Shown piece by piece: positions 20,270 through 31,019 of a stretch of DNA of 64,000 bases (position 1 is its first letter; every line of letters begins with the position of its first letter). This DNA is from Diplonema papillatum. Lineage: Eukaryota; Euglenozoa; Diplonemea; Diplonemida; Diplonemidae. The translations under genes and the position numbers were made by a program. The stretch lies in NCBI GenBank assembly GCA_030068145.1, contig JAPJBO010000137.1:281777-345776 (forward strand), in the 5' to 3' direction. The notes below the pieces were generated by a model. That model was not told where the DNA came from, ran no database searches, and saw only the letters and a list, made by a program, of their open reading frames with translations.

Positions 20270-22570
20270 TGTCAATATTGTGGTCGTCTTGACGTTGTAT
20301 TTTCCCGTGTCGAGTCGAAACTAAGCCGCGTATTCTACGTAAAAATAACGCTAAAAATCCCGCGTCAGTCGAAATTAAGCCGCGTATTCTACGTTCTTGT
20401 GGGTGCCGCCTCCCGTCCGTGGCCGGTTTACTTTGCGCTGGCCCTGAAAGCAGGGGTTGCGTTGGGCCGGCATCCCGGTTCAGTTCATTAGTTCAAACCG
20501 GCGTCGACAGGCCAGGTCAACGTCAAACAAAGCCGGTCCGTCCCCTCGTGGCGTACCGTCGTACCGTCGTACACCGTGATAAACATCCGGCAGTTGCTTG
20601 CAGCTCCAGGAAAGGGAACGGACTTGGAACTCACTGTGGGGAAAGAAGACCTTGTTGAGTTTGACTCCAGTCTGACTTTGTGCAGTGACACGAGAGGTGT
20701 AGAATAGGTGGGAGCCCGCAACAATGAAATTCCACTACTCTTGTTGTCGCTTTACCTATCCAATGATGGGAAGACGGCAGCTGCTTCGGATCCGTAGCTT
20801 ATCCGTTTCCAGCGACTAACGGGCTTCGGCTCGGAGACACCAGTCAGGTGAAGAGTTTGGCTGGGGCGGCACATCTGTTACACATTAACGCAGGTGTCCT
20901 AAGGCAAGCTCAGCGGGAATAGTTGAGTTGCAGCTCTTGACAAAGATAGATGGAAAAAAGAAGGTGTTTTTTATTCTTCGCTTTTTCTCACGAACGGGGG
21001 GGTCGGTCCTGCGTTTGGCTTTGTAGGTTCTCCCGACCCAATACGTGGTCAGCACAAACTCAAGAGGTCTGTTCAACTATTCCCTGCAGTGTTGGCATAC
21101 TCTATAGACCGTGTACCGTGGTCCACCGAGACAGGCAGCTGCAGGCAATTCGATGCAGCTCCTCACGAAGGTGTGATGATGACCTTTGCCAGTCCCCTGC
21201 GCGTCTGCCGATCCCGGCATGACTGCCTGAGCGTAGTTTGGCCCGTGCATTGAAGAGACGCACACAGATGGGACGTCGTCTGTTGCACACCTACAAGGGG
21301 GGCGTCGAGTATTTACCGAGCAAACCCCCCCCTTTTCCCTTCCATCGCATCTGGCATCTGTCTCCAGGAGCTGTCTCGACAAAACGATCAGGCGCTGGTA
21401 GTTGCGCAGATGCTACAGCCGGCGAGTTGTACGTTTTTCGCCCTCGACTTGGCGCACACCGTTTGCCGGTCTGCTTGGTTTTAAGGGTATTTGCGATGGA
21501 TTGGGTCTGTCCCCAGGGGCATGGGATCGGGGTTTCGTAGGCGTTCGCGCTTTGCAGTCGCCTAAAACGACACTCTACCGATTTGGCTTGAGGATGTTGG
21601 GAGTAACCTACAAAAAGGAGCACTCTTTCAACTTCGAAAAGGACCAGCGGCAAGAGCCCTTGTCATTCCATGCAAGAAGGGACACCCCTGACCTGAGGGA
21701 ATTGTTTTTCTTTTGTCGCATAGATCTCAGGAGATTTCCGACTTAATTGCTCCCGCGAATGCAATCCACAAAAAGGGAGAACAAAATGAAAAAAATCCGA
21801 TAGAATGTCGTTACATGGTTTCCAACACTGCCGCCGGCCCACCTCCCCACGTCACCCCTCGACTCCCCGTTCGTGGGTCGGTCGTAGGAGTCTTTTTTTT
21901 TGGCTAGCCAAAGTGAGTGAAAGACAGAAAGAGTACGTACACTAGTGAGTAGAGAAGAGAACGAGTGTAAACGAATGGAGGTAGTACAAACTACCAGACC
22001 GGGACCAACGGAGACCACCGCAGAATTTCCTTGCCTTTCCTTATTTCTCAAAACCACCAATTATAACGTCTCCCCCGTTCAAGTCACAAGAAGGCTGCAT
22101 TTGGCTATTCCTCAAACGCAGGTTCCGAAGAAAGCTTTCAGCTGGCGAGGAACGGGTGACCAAGACAGCCCCGCACTGCCAAAATGAACAAAAGTTGAAA
22201 ATTATGTAGACTCCTGGACGCAGTGGTGCCGCAGCGGAGGGGGAAATTTGCAGTAAGATTCCTTCGGTAGTGGGAGCGAAACCTGTCTAGCTCCGTACTC
22301 ACACCAAAAGTGGGAAGGCCGCAGCAGCACATCGATCCCCCGTGGCTGTCGTGAAAGTGTCCCTGGTCTACAGGCATACCCGACACTCTCACTCATTCCA
22401 AGCCGGTTGAATGCCGGCGTTGAACCGAACGCAGGTCTCCACGTGGGTTGCTCTTCCTTCCACCTGGAGGAGTGGCGCAAGGCTTCGAAACTTCTTCGTC
22501 TCCAGAAGGCAGGTAGCTGTGGCATGGCATAGCTGACACCACCTTCCCCGGAGGCGAGCGGATGAGGATC
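20270..22570. other. No recognisable gene
   Basis: Short local repeats only (for example TCGAAACTAAGCCGCGTATT, twice near 20320-20390). No conserved ORF or RNA gene was recognised. Confidence 0.5.
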
Positions 22571-22578
22571 CGACCATA

Positions 22579-22736
22579 CACCCCGGACTCTCACTCCGGA
22601 TTGCGGGAGTGGTTTTGCGGTCGTTTGTGCCGTCGGCCTCATTCCCTCAATGACCCCCTCAATGCGGGAGTGGCCGCTCCCGCACTTTTTCACTCCCGCA
22701 TTGACTTAGTATATGGCTGCTGAAGTCCGGGGTGTA
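22579..22736. mobile_element. Small TIR element (MITE) with TA target site
   Basis: It begins CACCCCGGACT and ends AGTCCGGGGTG, flanked by TA on both sides. A second internal inverted pair (GCGGGAGTGG ... CACTCCCGC) sits inside. At about 158 bp with no coding capacity, it fits a Tc1/mariner-type MITE. Confidence 0.6.
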
Positions 22737-22930
22737 CTCTGACGACCCCCCCCTCCATCGCGCCTTATGAAAAAACGCGAAGGTGGCGACTCATATTTCC
22801 CCGGGGGCTGCGTCAGCGGCAGGGCTGCCAAGCACCTGATTTGGAGTCGGCCCGCCCCCCTCCACCGCCCGATTGACGCTTTTTAGACTTTAGAAACTAC
22901 TACTAGACAGTGGTAGCGACGACTCTCACG

Positions 22931-23129
22931 AGCCGGAACCGCCGGTTCCCCCTGGCTCGTCTCGTTCCGCTGCTCCGCCTCCAGGAGGCTGATAGCCGCC
23001 TCCAGGAGCGTCAGCGCCACCCCTCGCTCCTCCTGGCTTCGAGCCGCCGCTGCTGCCCGGCTGGCCCGCTCCGCTGCTTCTCCGAGGCGGTCGAGCATCG
23101 ACGATGGCGCCGCCGAAAGCGCCGCCATC
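22931..23129 (-). CDS. Possible small first exon, helical (MIT-like?) domain
   Basis: The minus-strand ATG at 23129 (context GGCGATGG) opens a frame encoding an Ala/Glu-rich helix pair: LDRLGEAAERASRAAAAAR and VALTLLEAAISLLEAEQRN. It ends at a good 5' splice site (GGCTC|GTGAGA). The spacing of A/L residues (A-x2-A ... AL-x-LLEAAISLL) recalls MIT domains of ESCRT-associated proteins, but that is only a resemblance. No further exon was located, and the 68-bp tandem array lies directly upstream. It could also be chance coding in GC-rich DNA. Confidence 0.35.
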
Positions 23130-23156
23130 GCCGTGATGTGTTCCCCCCGCTCCCTC

Positions 23157-23626
23157 CCAAGGGATAGACGCTTGTTGGATTTTAGACCGCCTTGGATGCA
23201 GAACGAGAGAGTCCGTCCGGAACCCCAAGGGATAGACGCTTGTTGGATTTTAGACCGCCTTGGATGCAGAACGAGAGAGTCCGTCCGGAACCCCAAGGGA
23301 TAGACGCTTGTTGGATTTTAGACCGCCTTGGATGCAGAACGAGAGAGTCCGTCCGGAACCCCAAGGGATAGACGCTTGTTGGATTTTAGACCGCCTTGGA
23401 TGCAGAACGAGAGAGTCCGTCCGGAACCCCAAGGGATAGACGCTTGTTGGATTTTAGACCGCCTTGGATGCAGAACGAGAGAGTCCGTCCGGAACCCCAA
23501 GGGATAGACGCTTGTTGGATTTTAGACCGCCTTGGATGCAGAACGAGAGAGTCCGTCCGGAACCCCAAGGGATAGACGCTTGTTGGATTTTAGACCGCCT
23601 TGGATGCAGAACGAGAGAGTCCGTCG
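23157..23626. repeat. 68-bp tandem array, 7 copies
   Basis: Seven head-to-tail copies of a 68-bp unit (contains AAGGGATAGACGCTTGTTGG and GATGCAGAACGAGAGAGTCC), starting at 23158, 23226, 23294, 23362, 23430, 23498 and 23566, with no differences seen between full units. Perfect identity means very recent amplification or homogenisation. 68 is not a multiple of 3, so the repeated 60-aa frames over it are artefacts. Confidence 0.97.
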
Positions 23627-24265
23627 ACCGGCGCAGGATATCGATACGGGGTTGTGCGAGAAAAAATACTCGAGGGGCTGCCTCGTGCTTTCTTCGAAGG
23701 GCTAGAGGGGGAGAAACTGTACAACTACAAAGCGGGTCTTTTTGTTGAACGCTTACACTCGACTAAACCCGGGCCCACCTGTGTTGCGTGTGCACAGCAC
23801 AGTCACCTCCTTTGATATTCGCAGCTGGCAGCCTCCTGAAGTATATGCAAAAACTTCCATTTTCATGCGTCCAACATCGCTAGCGCGTCTCCTGCCAGCC
23901 GCACTCAGATGACGAAAATGGCAGAAAACAACGAACGAGGCACCAACATCCTTGCTCGTGCCGCAACAAAAGGTAAAGAAAGAAAGTGCACAACGTGCGA
24001 AGAACACTTCACCGACGGCCGTACATTCCCCGTAGTTTTGCTTCTTGCACTTTAAACTTTCCCCCCCTGCCGTGCTCAGCGGAAAAGAGAAGATAGCGCA
24101 TGAAATGGACCACGCACCAGGAAATGCCGAGGCCGAAGCGCGCCATGCTGATGGCGACCAACAGCGAGTCCGATCCTCCTCCCGCATCTCCCCCGCTCCA
24201 AGGTCTGTCGCCCACCGCCCTTTCTCTCCGATCCTAACAGAAAAATAAAAGAAGAAGAAGAAGAA

Positions 24266-24528
24266 GAAGAAGAAGAAAAAGGCCGCTCCTGGTCCAGGAA
24301 CGTGACGGTCAACCACAGCTTGCAAACTTGGATCGGAGGCAGCACAGTGCCACAACCCCGTCCGCTCTGCCCTGTGGTTGACCGTCTCGACGAGCTTCAG
24401 CGCGAGCGCCAAGCCTTGATGCTTTAGTTTGGGAAATCGGTAGCCACTTGACCCGTAGGCCTGTGGCTCTGCAGTACCGCGCGAACACGTGAAGCTTGGC
24501 TCCTGTGTAGCAGGCTTTCCCTGGTATC
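24266..24528. repeat. About 260-bp dispersed repeat, copy 1
   Basis: GGCCGCTCCTGGTCCAGGAACG ... CAGTGCCACAACCCCGTCCG ... GTAGCAGGCTTTCCCTGGTA recurs almost unchanged at 36240-36500, and its right half, inverted, at 46385-46480 inside a La-protein intron. A GAA/AAG microsatellite abuts it at 24248-24280. Confidence 0.85.
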
Positions 24529-25523
24529 AAAAGCGGCCTTTTTCTTAGGTAGAAAAAAAATTACAAATAGTCCTCGTCCGTTTTCTTGTTGCGATAGCAT
24601 ATATTTGGCAAGCCCGCCCCCCCACCCGGACCCCCCACCCCTATCTGACCGCGACCCCCCCCGCCTTCCATCCCGCCCGCACACCTTACAACCTCCCCCC
24701 GCCCCTAAACTTGTCCCCTTTTTTTCTTTTTTTTGTCTCGGACCATGATATTAGTACTTGCTTCATACGCGAGATCTCCATCCGTTTCCTATCTACGAAT
24801 ACGTGTATTGGGTCGATCGCGTTCACCACGTGGGATGGTCCGGCTTCCTAAATACCAGAGTCGGCAGGCTCGGTCAGTCAACTCATCTAGTCCCAAGAAA
24901 CCGGGCAATCACGCGCCGTTGCCGCTGCCGAAGATGATGCCGAAGCAATCGCCGTGTCCCTCTGTACATCAGCTCGACCCTACGCCAACGTCAACCCGTG
25001 TGCGAGTTCAATGCGGCACGCAATACAGATCAGCGTTTCTAGAATCGACCCGCAGCGGTGTGTGCACAGCCTAATCGAATCGACCCGTGTCTCAGCGGTG
25101 TGTGCACAGCCTAATCGAATCGACCCGTGTCTCATTAGTGTACAGCCACATCCGATCGGCATCCGCCGACGTATGTGGCGATCCACCAGCATTCTTCTAA
25201 TGAGCCACGGGAAGGTCGGCCTGTCGCCAATTTGAGCATACCCAACCGAGTTCTTTGGTTCCCGCTTGGCGTTTAAGGGATAGAGTCGGCGCCGACAGAA
25301 AGAAAAACACCACGGACGAAGCCGAACCTCACAATCAAAAGAAGGCGAACTCTGAGAGTCAATAGGGGGATCTACACAAACACAAAGCTACTAGCCCGAA
25401 CCAGCCGGAGGCGGGGTGATTCGGCGCAAGACGGATCTCAGCCTTGAGTACCACCAGCGGCATCTCGCCTGCGCAATGGAAGAAAGGACTTGACTGCATT
25501 GGCCACTTGGAACAGCTAGTCAG

Positions 25524-25712
25524 GCCAAGCTCATTGCACAGAGAGAGCTTGTCACATCCTCGGGTGAGTTGTGCCGCCTGTGTGAAGAAACTCAGCTGTT
25601 GCACGGAGCCGAGTACCGGATGGAGAAGCTGACAGCCTCCCACGCTCTATCCGTCCCCCAAGGCATCCCGCCCCACCCTTCGGAGAGGAGTAAACTCAAA
25701 GCCGGCTGGTGA
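25524..25712 (+). CDS. Possible terminal exon of an unidentified gene
   Basis: After an AG (TAGTCAG|GCC) a frame without ATG encodes AKLIAQRELVTSSGELCRLC, then EETQLLHGAEYRMEKLTASH, and ends at TGA 25710. The composition looks protein-like, and a C-x2-C pair is present. No family was recognised and no upstream exon was found. It may be coding by chance. Confidence 0.22.
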   Translation, partial: AKLIAQRELVTSSGELCRLCEETQLLHGAEYRMEKLTASHALSVPQGIPPHPSERSKLKAGW

Positions 25713-25769
25713 AAGTGACAAGTGGGCTATACTTCGATTCAGACGTTACCCACTCAAAGCCCTGAACTT

Positions 25770-25770
<1 letters not shown>

Positions 25771-25800
<30 letters not shown>
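25771..25800. repeat. (CA)n microsatellite
   Basis: Fifteen uninterrupted CA units upstream of the PB1-domain gene. Confidence 0.95.
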
Positions 25801-25802
<2 letters not shown>

Positions 25803-25979
25803 GAAAGAGAAAAAGAGAATACCACAACACCTTCGAAAAAAGAGAGAAAAAACAATAAAACAAACTCCAACAAGAAAAATCAAGAGAATCCCCTCGAGAG
25901 ACTCCCCCCTCGCGGACTTGTTGCTTCTTTGAGTTGAAGAGCATAACCCACCTGAACCTTTATTATACCGAAAGTAAAT

Positions 25980-28010
25980 ATGGCACCGATGGACGCTTCC
26001 GTTGCTGACCCGTTTGGTGTGGACAAGATGGTATGTTGTATCTTTTCAACCCGGTTGGTAAAGGGGGGGTCGAATAATAACAGTTATTTGACACACGTCT
26101 GGTTGCCTAAAAACACTGCCACCAGTAGGCACTACTTGATCCTGCTACTGCCGGAACTTTTTTTAGTTCCGGGAGATCGAAGATCTTCGAAGATTAATAC
26201 TATTCCGACGAGAACTAACACTTGTACTAAAGTTATTACCCCGTCGCTCCCGAGAAAAACACCGTAATTTTACCCCTCGCTTGCCGCCAAATCGAATAAT
26301 AACATAGGTGTTATTATTCGACCCCCCCCCCCCCCTTTAGAAGATTAATATTAACCGACTACTGAAATAATGTGAAACAGGGCCTCTCGCTCCCCCACAC
26401 AACCGCTCACGCTCTTGCTTACCCACCATCCCGCCCCCTAGCTTTCCGTGTCCTGAGGCGCCACGATGGAAATGCGGCAAACGAAGATCATTAACAGTTG
26501 GTTCGTTTTCTACTTACCCTCTCACGCAGCGGCACTGAGACTGGAGGTAATCGCAGCACGAGACGCACACCAAAGAGGAGATTATTAGTTTTCGACAAAT
26601 CGAATAATACCACAGGGTGTTATTATTCGACCCCCCCTCCCTTTACTTGGACCAAGATTCTCCCCAAGCACGTACACAACCTTGTGTGCGGACGGGCTTC
26701 CGGCGGTTCTTAGCAAAGTTCCATCCCTCACAGAGAAACTGAACGGTCACACGGAGACCCTAACCCCCGGAATTTCAAGCCGACTTTAACTCTAAAATAT
26801 ACCCGAACCTTCTTCCCCGTGCAGGCCAAAAAGACGTAGGCAGCGTGTTTTGGGGTTGATCAGAATCCCTAGCCTGCACAACACGACACAGGGTGAATAC
26901 AAGAATACAAGTGGGAAAACGATCAACCGGCACGCACAAACTGATGAAGCCAAAACAGGCCGCCCTCGACGCGTTCATCACCAGCATCATGGAGAACGGC
27001 TGCTCATGACGCTGTCCATGCCAAGGGGGAAGGGGGGGGACCTGGGAGGTACTTTGAATTCTGATCCACAAACGACGCAAAAACCACGCTTTTCTTTTGT
27101 GTAAGCACCCGCTTTGTAGGAAATGCTTGAGGAGACTGCCAGTTGCGATAGATCAAAGGAGGTAAATGGGCTGTATCCCACACGAATCACAGGTGAATCT
27201 GGGTTTCGTGGCGGGCGTAAGCGTTCAAACAAATGATGACACCAAAAACAGGCCGACCTCGACGCGTTCATCGCCAGCATCATGGAGAAGCCGCCCACTG
27301 GGCCGTTCGACGAGGACGCCATCGGGGACCTGGTGAAGGAGGTGCGGAAAGACAAGGAGATGGACATCATCCTGAAGACGTCGCGCGACAGGGGAGCCGC
27401 GATCGTCGAGGAGGCGGAGGAGGCCGTGAAGATGCAGGAGCGCCTCGCTCGCGCGTCGCCCCGCGGCGACTGGGCGGAGGGAAAAGTGCAGGTCTTCGTG
27501 TCGATGCACGGCTGCATGCTGCTCAAGACGCTGTCCCTGCCGAAGAACTCGACGCACGACGAGTTCGTCGCGCAGATCGAGAGGAAGCTCGGCGAAGCGG
27601 AACTCACGTTGTACTACGAGGAGGACGTGTCCGGCAAGTCCGAGAAGGTGCACATCCAGGACGACGACGACGTGCAGCTCTTCCTGAGCAAAAAGGACGG
27701 GAAGCTGAAGGTGACCGCGATCCCGGCCGAGCTGATGACCACCCGCATGGCCCGCACCTTCGGCACGTACTCGCCCTCGTCCGCCAGCGGCCTCGGCTCC
27801 GCCCGTGGCAGCGCCCGCGGCTTCTTCGGCCCGGCCTCCGCGCGCTCGTCGCCGGGCCAGTGGCAGTCGACCATGGGCTCCATCGAGTACAACAACACGT
27901 CGGTCGCCGACGCGACCCCGCGCACCGCCCACGGTCGCCGCTCGTCGTGCGGATCGTCGAGCCCGCAGTCCGCCCGCCGCCTCTCCGAAACCGGCGCCGG
28001 CGGAAGCTGA
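25980..28010 (+). CDS. PB1-domain protein (2 exons)
   Basis: Exon 1 25980-26030 (MAPMDASVADPFGVDKM, donor ATG|GTATGT) joins in phase 0 to exon 2 27252-28010 (acceptor AAAAACAG|GCC), giving 269 aa. Residues about 20-90 are charged helices (DLVKEVRKDKEMDIILK, VEEAEEAVKMQERL). Residues 94-174 fit a PB1 fold: VQVFVSM start strand, LPKNSTHDEFVAQIERKLG helix, LTLYYEEDVSGKSEKVHIQD, then the acidic DDDDVQLFLSKKDGKLKV end. The basic strand-1 lysine is weak while the acidic loop is present, so it is probably a type I, OPCA-like PB1 that binds a basic partner PB1. The tail (175-269) is Ser/Gly/Arg-rich and disordered. The 1.2-kb intron has taken up a MITE, an interspersed repeat and a partial copy of exon 2's start. 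The partner and pathway are unknown. Confidence 0.62.
26061..26337. mobile_element. 277-bp MITE in the PB1-gene intron (TA target site)
   Basis: Begins AAGGGGGGGTCGAATAATAAC and ends with its complement (GTTATTATTCGACCCC...CCTT), flanked by TA at 26059-26060 and 26338-26339. A second 3' end of the same family (GTGTTATTATTCGACCCCCC...CCTTTA) lies at about 26590-26646. The G-run plus TCGAATA end is shared with the 732-bp element at 43559-44290. Confidence 0.75.
26936..26997 (+). repeat. Duplicated splice acceptor and exon-2 start of the PB1 gene
   Basis: CAAAACAG then GCCGCCCTCGACGCGTTCAT ... CATGGAGAAC copies the true acceptor and first 13 codons of exon 2 (27241-27290) about 290 bp upstream. 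Its frame stops five codons after the match, so use of this acceptor would truncate the protein. Confidence 0.75.
27091..27232. repeat. GTATAAG-type interspersed repeat, copy 1
   Basis: GTGTAAGCACCCGCTTTGTAGG ... GCGGGCGTAAGCGTTCAA. Copies lie at 30640-30850, 41443-41640, 46862-46982 and 47235-47437, and diverged at 31385-31560. This copy ends 20 bp before the exon-2 acceptor of the PB1 gene. Confidence 0.85.
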
Positions 28011-28099
28011 TAATCGGCCCGCAAACCGACGGCGGCGGTCCAGCCTCAGAAGCTGGTGATTGAGTTGAAGCACAAACGCCGAACTGAGCAGAACGGTTC

Positions 28100-29317
28100 G
28101 GGTCGCTCAAAGGCCGGCCTGAGCAATACGGTTGCTCTAGACTCGCAAAGGGTGCGTCCTAACACCCACGTACCACTTGCTCCAAGCTCCACGAGTAACT
28201 AGTGCTGTTACGTCGGACCCGGACCCGGGGTGCGTTTTTTACATGATGGCATCCCACGGGGGTTATGCCCCGCACGAGTCCCGTCCGATACGGAGTAAAA
28301 AAAAAGCGCGTGTAAAATCCACATCCGAAAAAAAGCCGGTGTGGCACCGCTTATTAAAAAACTCTAGCTTCAACTCCAGCTTTTGAGGTTTGGACTCCGC
28401 CGTGAAGAACTCCTCGCCTCTCCCCCTCCTTTTTTTCTATCTATTTTAGCATGTTCTTTCTTCGAAGAAGACTTGATGCCAGGAGCAAACATGCATGAGA
28501 AGCAGTGTTTCTCTGTCTACAACATTGTTGAACTCCAATTTTCCCCTCTCTCGTGAAAAAAATGTTTTGGATTTTTTTGTTTGGTGGCCAGAAGTAGCTG
28601 TTGTATGGATCGCCTACGTACACTCAGCCGCGCGTGCCTTCATTGCGAAGGTTACTGCTGCGGCCTTCTGGGTGGCGGGTCAAGTAGCGAGATCTGAGGC
28701 CCTGTTGAGTGCACACCTAAGCAGGGCTGCATCCTCGTGATGTAGCCGTGTTGTGTATAAGGCTTCGTGGGGCTGGTCAACCACCTCATCACTACAGGGC
28801 ACAAACCTTTCTCGACAGTGATTGGACAGTCGGGATTGCCGGGGGCGGGTCTCCATGAAGAAGAGAATTGCAAAGCGAGACCTGCCCCCTGCGCCTGCTG
28901 TCTCCGGCTGCTTCGGCAGACTACACATACTACTACTGGTGGCCAGAACCCCAGAACCCCCCAAGCTTACGAATTCTCGCTCTCTTAAGATAACCTCCCG
29001 GATCTTGGAGTTTTTGAAAAACAGGCAATGCCGATGTGCGCCCCTGACACAAAACGCAACACTGCCCCCAGGGATCACCCCGTGCACGTTTTGCCCAGCA
29101 AAAGAGGGCTCTAGAAACGGGCGGACCGGGTTTGTTTCGTGCACCTGGCTGTCCGCTATCCTGGGAGATCGCTCTTGATTCACGCACCAATCCGGAGTTC
29201 GGTCCCCGAGACGAAGTTCTCCAGCCGGGTGCAAGCACACCATTTGGTCCCAAATGGTGTGGCATGGAGGCGCAAGGCACACACTCTTCCGACGTTTGCG
29301 TCTTGGCCCCACACATC
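28100..29317. other. No recognisable gene
   Basis: A stretch at 28760-28925 (GTGATTGGACAGTCGGGATT ... CTCCGGCTGCTTCGGCAGAC) is distantly shared with 47520-47650, indicating another dispersed repeat. No coding region is supported despite overlapping frames on both strands. Confidence 0.45.
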
Positions 29318-29433
29318 GGAAACCGACGAGACATTGCAACCGAGGAACGCAATGGACCGAGCAGTTAGAAAAGATGTGTTCTAACTGCTCGGCGTCCATT
29401 GCGTTCCTCGGTTGCAATGTCTCGTCGGTTTCC
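29318..29433. repeat. Long foldback (53-55-bp inverted repeat, 8-nt loop)
   Basis: 29318-29370 and 29379-29433 are complementary throughout except for a 2-nt bulge (CG in the right arm), separated by AAGATGTG. It is a near-perfect hairpin containing GAGACATTGCAACCGAGGAA and its complement. No coding or TIR structure extends beyond the stem. Confidence 0.95.
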
Positions 29434-29829
29434 GTTGTCCATCGACGAAAGCCCGCGGCGCACAGCTCTGCTTTGCCGGAAGTTGCGTGCCGTTCTGCAC
29501 TCTTTTTTCGTACGCTACACATTACACGGTTTGGCTTACCGTTGCCTAAAAGTGTTCCGTGCGCCACGAATTTATTTTCCGCCTCGCTTTATTCCATCTG
29601 TTTCGAGTGCATCACGGTCATCATGCACCAGAACGAGGAAAGACCCAAAGTGAAAAAAAAAAAACAATTTCTGCATGTGTTTTCTTGTTTCGGGCGGCGC
29701 TTCTGAGTATTTGTGCGTACGATTTTCCTGTATCTGAGCCGCACTTCTCACCATGAACCGGACGGCTGAGGGGGGGTTCAGTCTGGCGAGTCAAGTGACT
29801 CCGATACGCAAGATAGTTTGGGTTAGAAC

Positions 29830-30015
29830 GCAAAGAATCTGTGGCGATAATCTGCATCGCCGACGGCGCGGCTATCGAGATCTTCGCACGTGATGTGTCA
29901 TGCTTTCGCCTCTTAAGCTCGTCTTGATCGTCGCGCTCAGGCGCGCGTTTGGTGCCGCGCTTCCCCTTCGATTGCTCGGTCCAGACAGTGACTCCGATAC
30001 GACAAGATAGAGGGG
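29830..30015 (-). repeat. Repeat with conserved Lys/Arg-rich coding frame, copy 1
   Basis: The minus-strand frame encodes KRAPERDDQDELKRRKHDTS. Related frames are found at 36570-36645 (KRAPETNSTRGKKRPKHDTT) and 59870-59940 (DQDERKRRKHDTSRA), both on the plus strand. Conservation at the peptide level among three dispersed copies suggests decayed copies of an element-encoded basic protein. Confidence 0.5.
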
Positions 30016-30359
30016 GGCCAGGCACGTTTCATGCCTTGCTTACAGAGGTGATCCGTCTTGACGAAGCGTGCATCGCCTTACCGACAGAAGAGCACACTTG
30101 AACTGCTTAGGCTATCGACACAGTGCGGTATTAAAGAACCCCACGATGATTCGAACCTGAGATCGGACACGATCTCCTGACGTGAAGACGAGACTGTGGA
30201 GACCGACCGATCATATTCAGAACGCGGCAAGCAGAGGGGTGGACTCAGAGGGAGAGACATCCGCATCCTCCAATTGTACAGATATACATTCTGAAGTTGG
30301 CGCTTTGTGATCAGACGCAGATCAGATGCACACACGTGACCACCCTCCACCCCCCACCC

Positions 30360-30530
30360 TCGAACAGCCGCCTGACAAACCAGACTCACACCGCTGTCCT
30401 GTCTGTAGACACTCAGGTTCCGCGCTGATGATGGTCCGCCTTATGTGTCCGTGGCTTAGAGGACCGAAACACGGCGCAGACGGGACCAGTGTGTTGAGCC
30501 CATTCCAAGCACGTTTTTGCGAACCACCCT
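30360..30530 (+). repeat. Dispersed repeat with hammerhead-like core, copy B
   Basis: GCTGATGATGGTCC ... GGACCGAAACACGG ... CCAAGCACG; a near-copy of 20090-20250 with a shorter segment before the 3' end. Confidence 0.75.
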
Positions 30531-30639
30531 CCTTCGGTATTTGATTTGCAGCTATCGGAAAAAAGTAGATACGTCAGTGCGATCTGGTGAGCCGCAGTCA
30601 CGACCCAGGGCAGGCGCCCTGTGCTTTTTTTTTGTATAA

Positions 30640-30855
30640 GCACCTGCTTTGTAGGAAATACTTGAGGAGGCTGCCAGTTGCAAAAGATCAAAGGAGGTAA
30701 ATGTGCTGTAGCCCACACGAAACACAAGTAAATCTGGGTTTCGTGGCGGGCGTTAGCGTTCAACAAAAAAGACCCACTTTGTAGTTGTATTGTTTTCTCC
30801 CCCACTAGCCTCCTTCGAAATGAGCACAAGGCAGTCCCTCGAGTATTTTTTTGAG
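30640..30855. repeat. GTATAAG-type interspersed repeat, long copy
   Basis: Starts GTATAAGCACCTGCTTTGTA and contains GGCGGGCGTTAGCGTTCAAC. It continues to GTTTTCTCCCCCACTAG and then CCTCCTTCGAAATGAGCACA. The GTATAAG start and pyrimidine-tract-plus-TAG end look like intron borders. Confidence 0.7.
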
Positions 30856-31019
30856 CAGACGATTTACCTGCGCTTTCGCAGCGTAGGTGGTCCTGGCTGT
30901 GGCGAGCTACGAATCGACCTGACAACCCAGTCTCACACCGTCCTGTCTGCAAACACTCAGGCTCCGCGCTGACGATGGCCCGCCTAATGTGCGACGGGCG
31001 TTGAGCACATACCAACCCC

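Noticed and set aside
23182-23568. Repeated identical 60-aa minus-strand ORFs
   Set aside because: They are shadows of the 68-bp tandem array, whose period is not a multiple of three.
26318-26334. C/G homopolymer runs as G-quadruplex regulators
   Set aside because: They are the end sequences of a MITE family (shared at 26061, 26640, 43559, 44290), which explains them without a regulatory role.
27225-28110. Minus-strand ORFs of up to 282 codons over the PB1 gene
   Set aside because: Antisense of GC-rich coding DNA; no motif, whereas the plus frame has a PB1-like domain and matching splice sites.
30120-30205. tRNA-like sequence with GGTTCGAATC on the minus strand and a GAGATCG...CGATCTC hairpin
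   Set aside because: Only the B box fits. T-arm, D-arm and acceptor do not pair, so it is not a tRNA gene and is too weak to call a SINE head.
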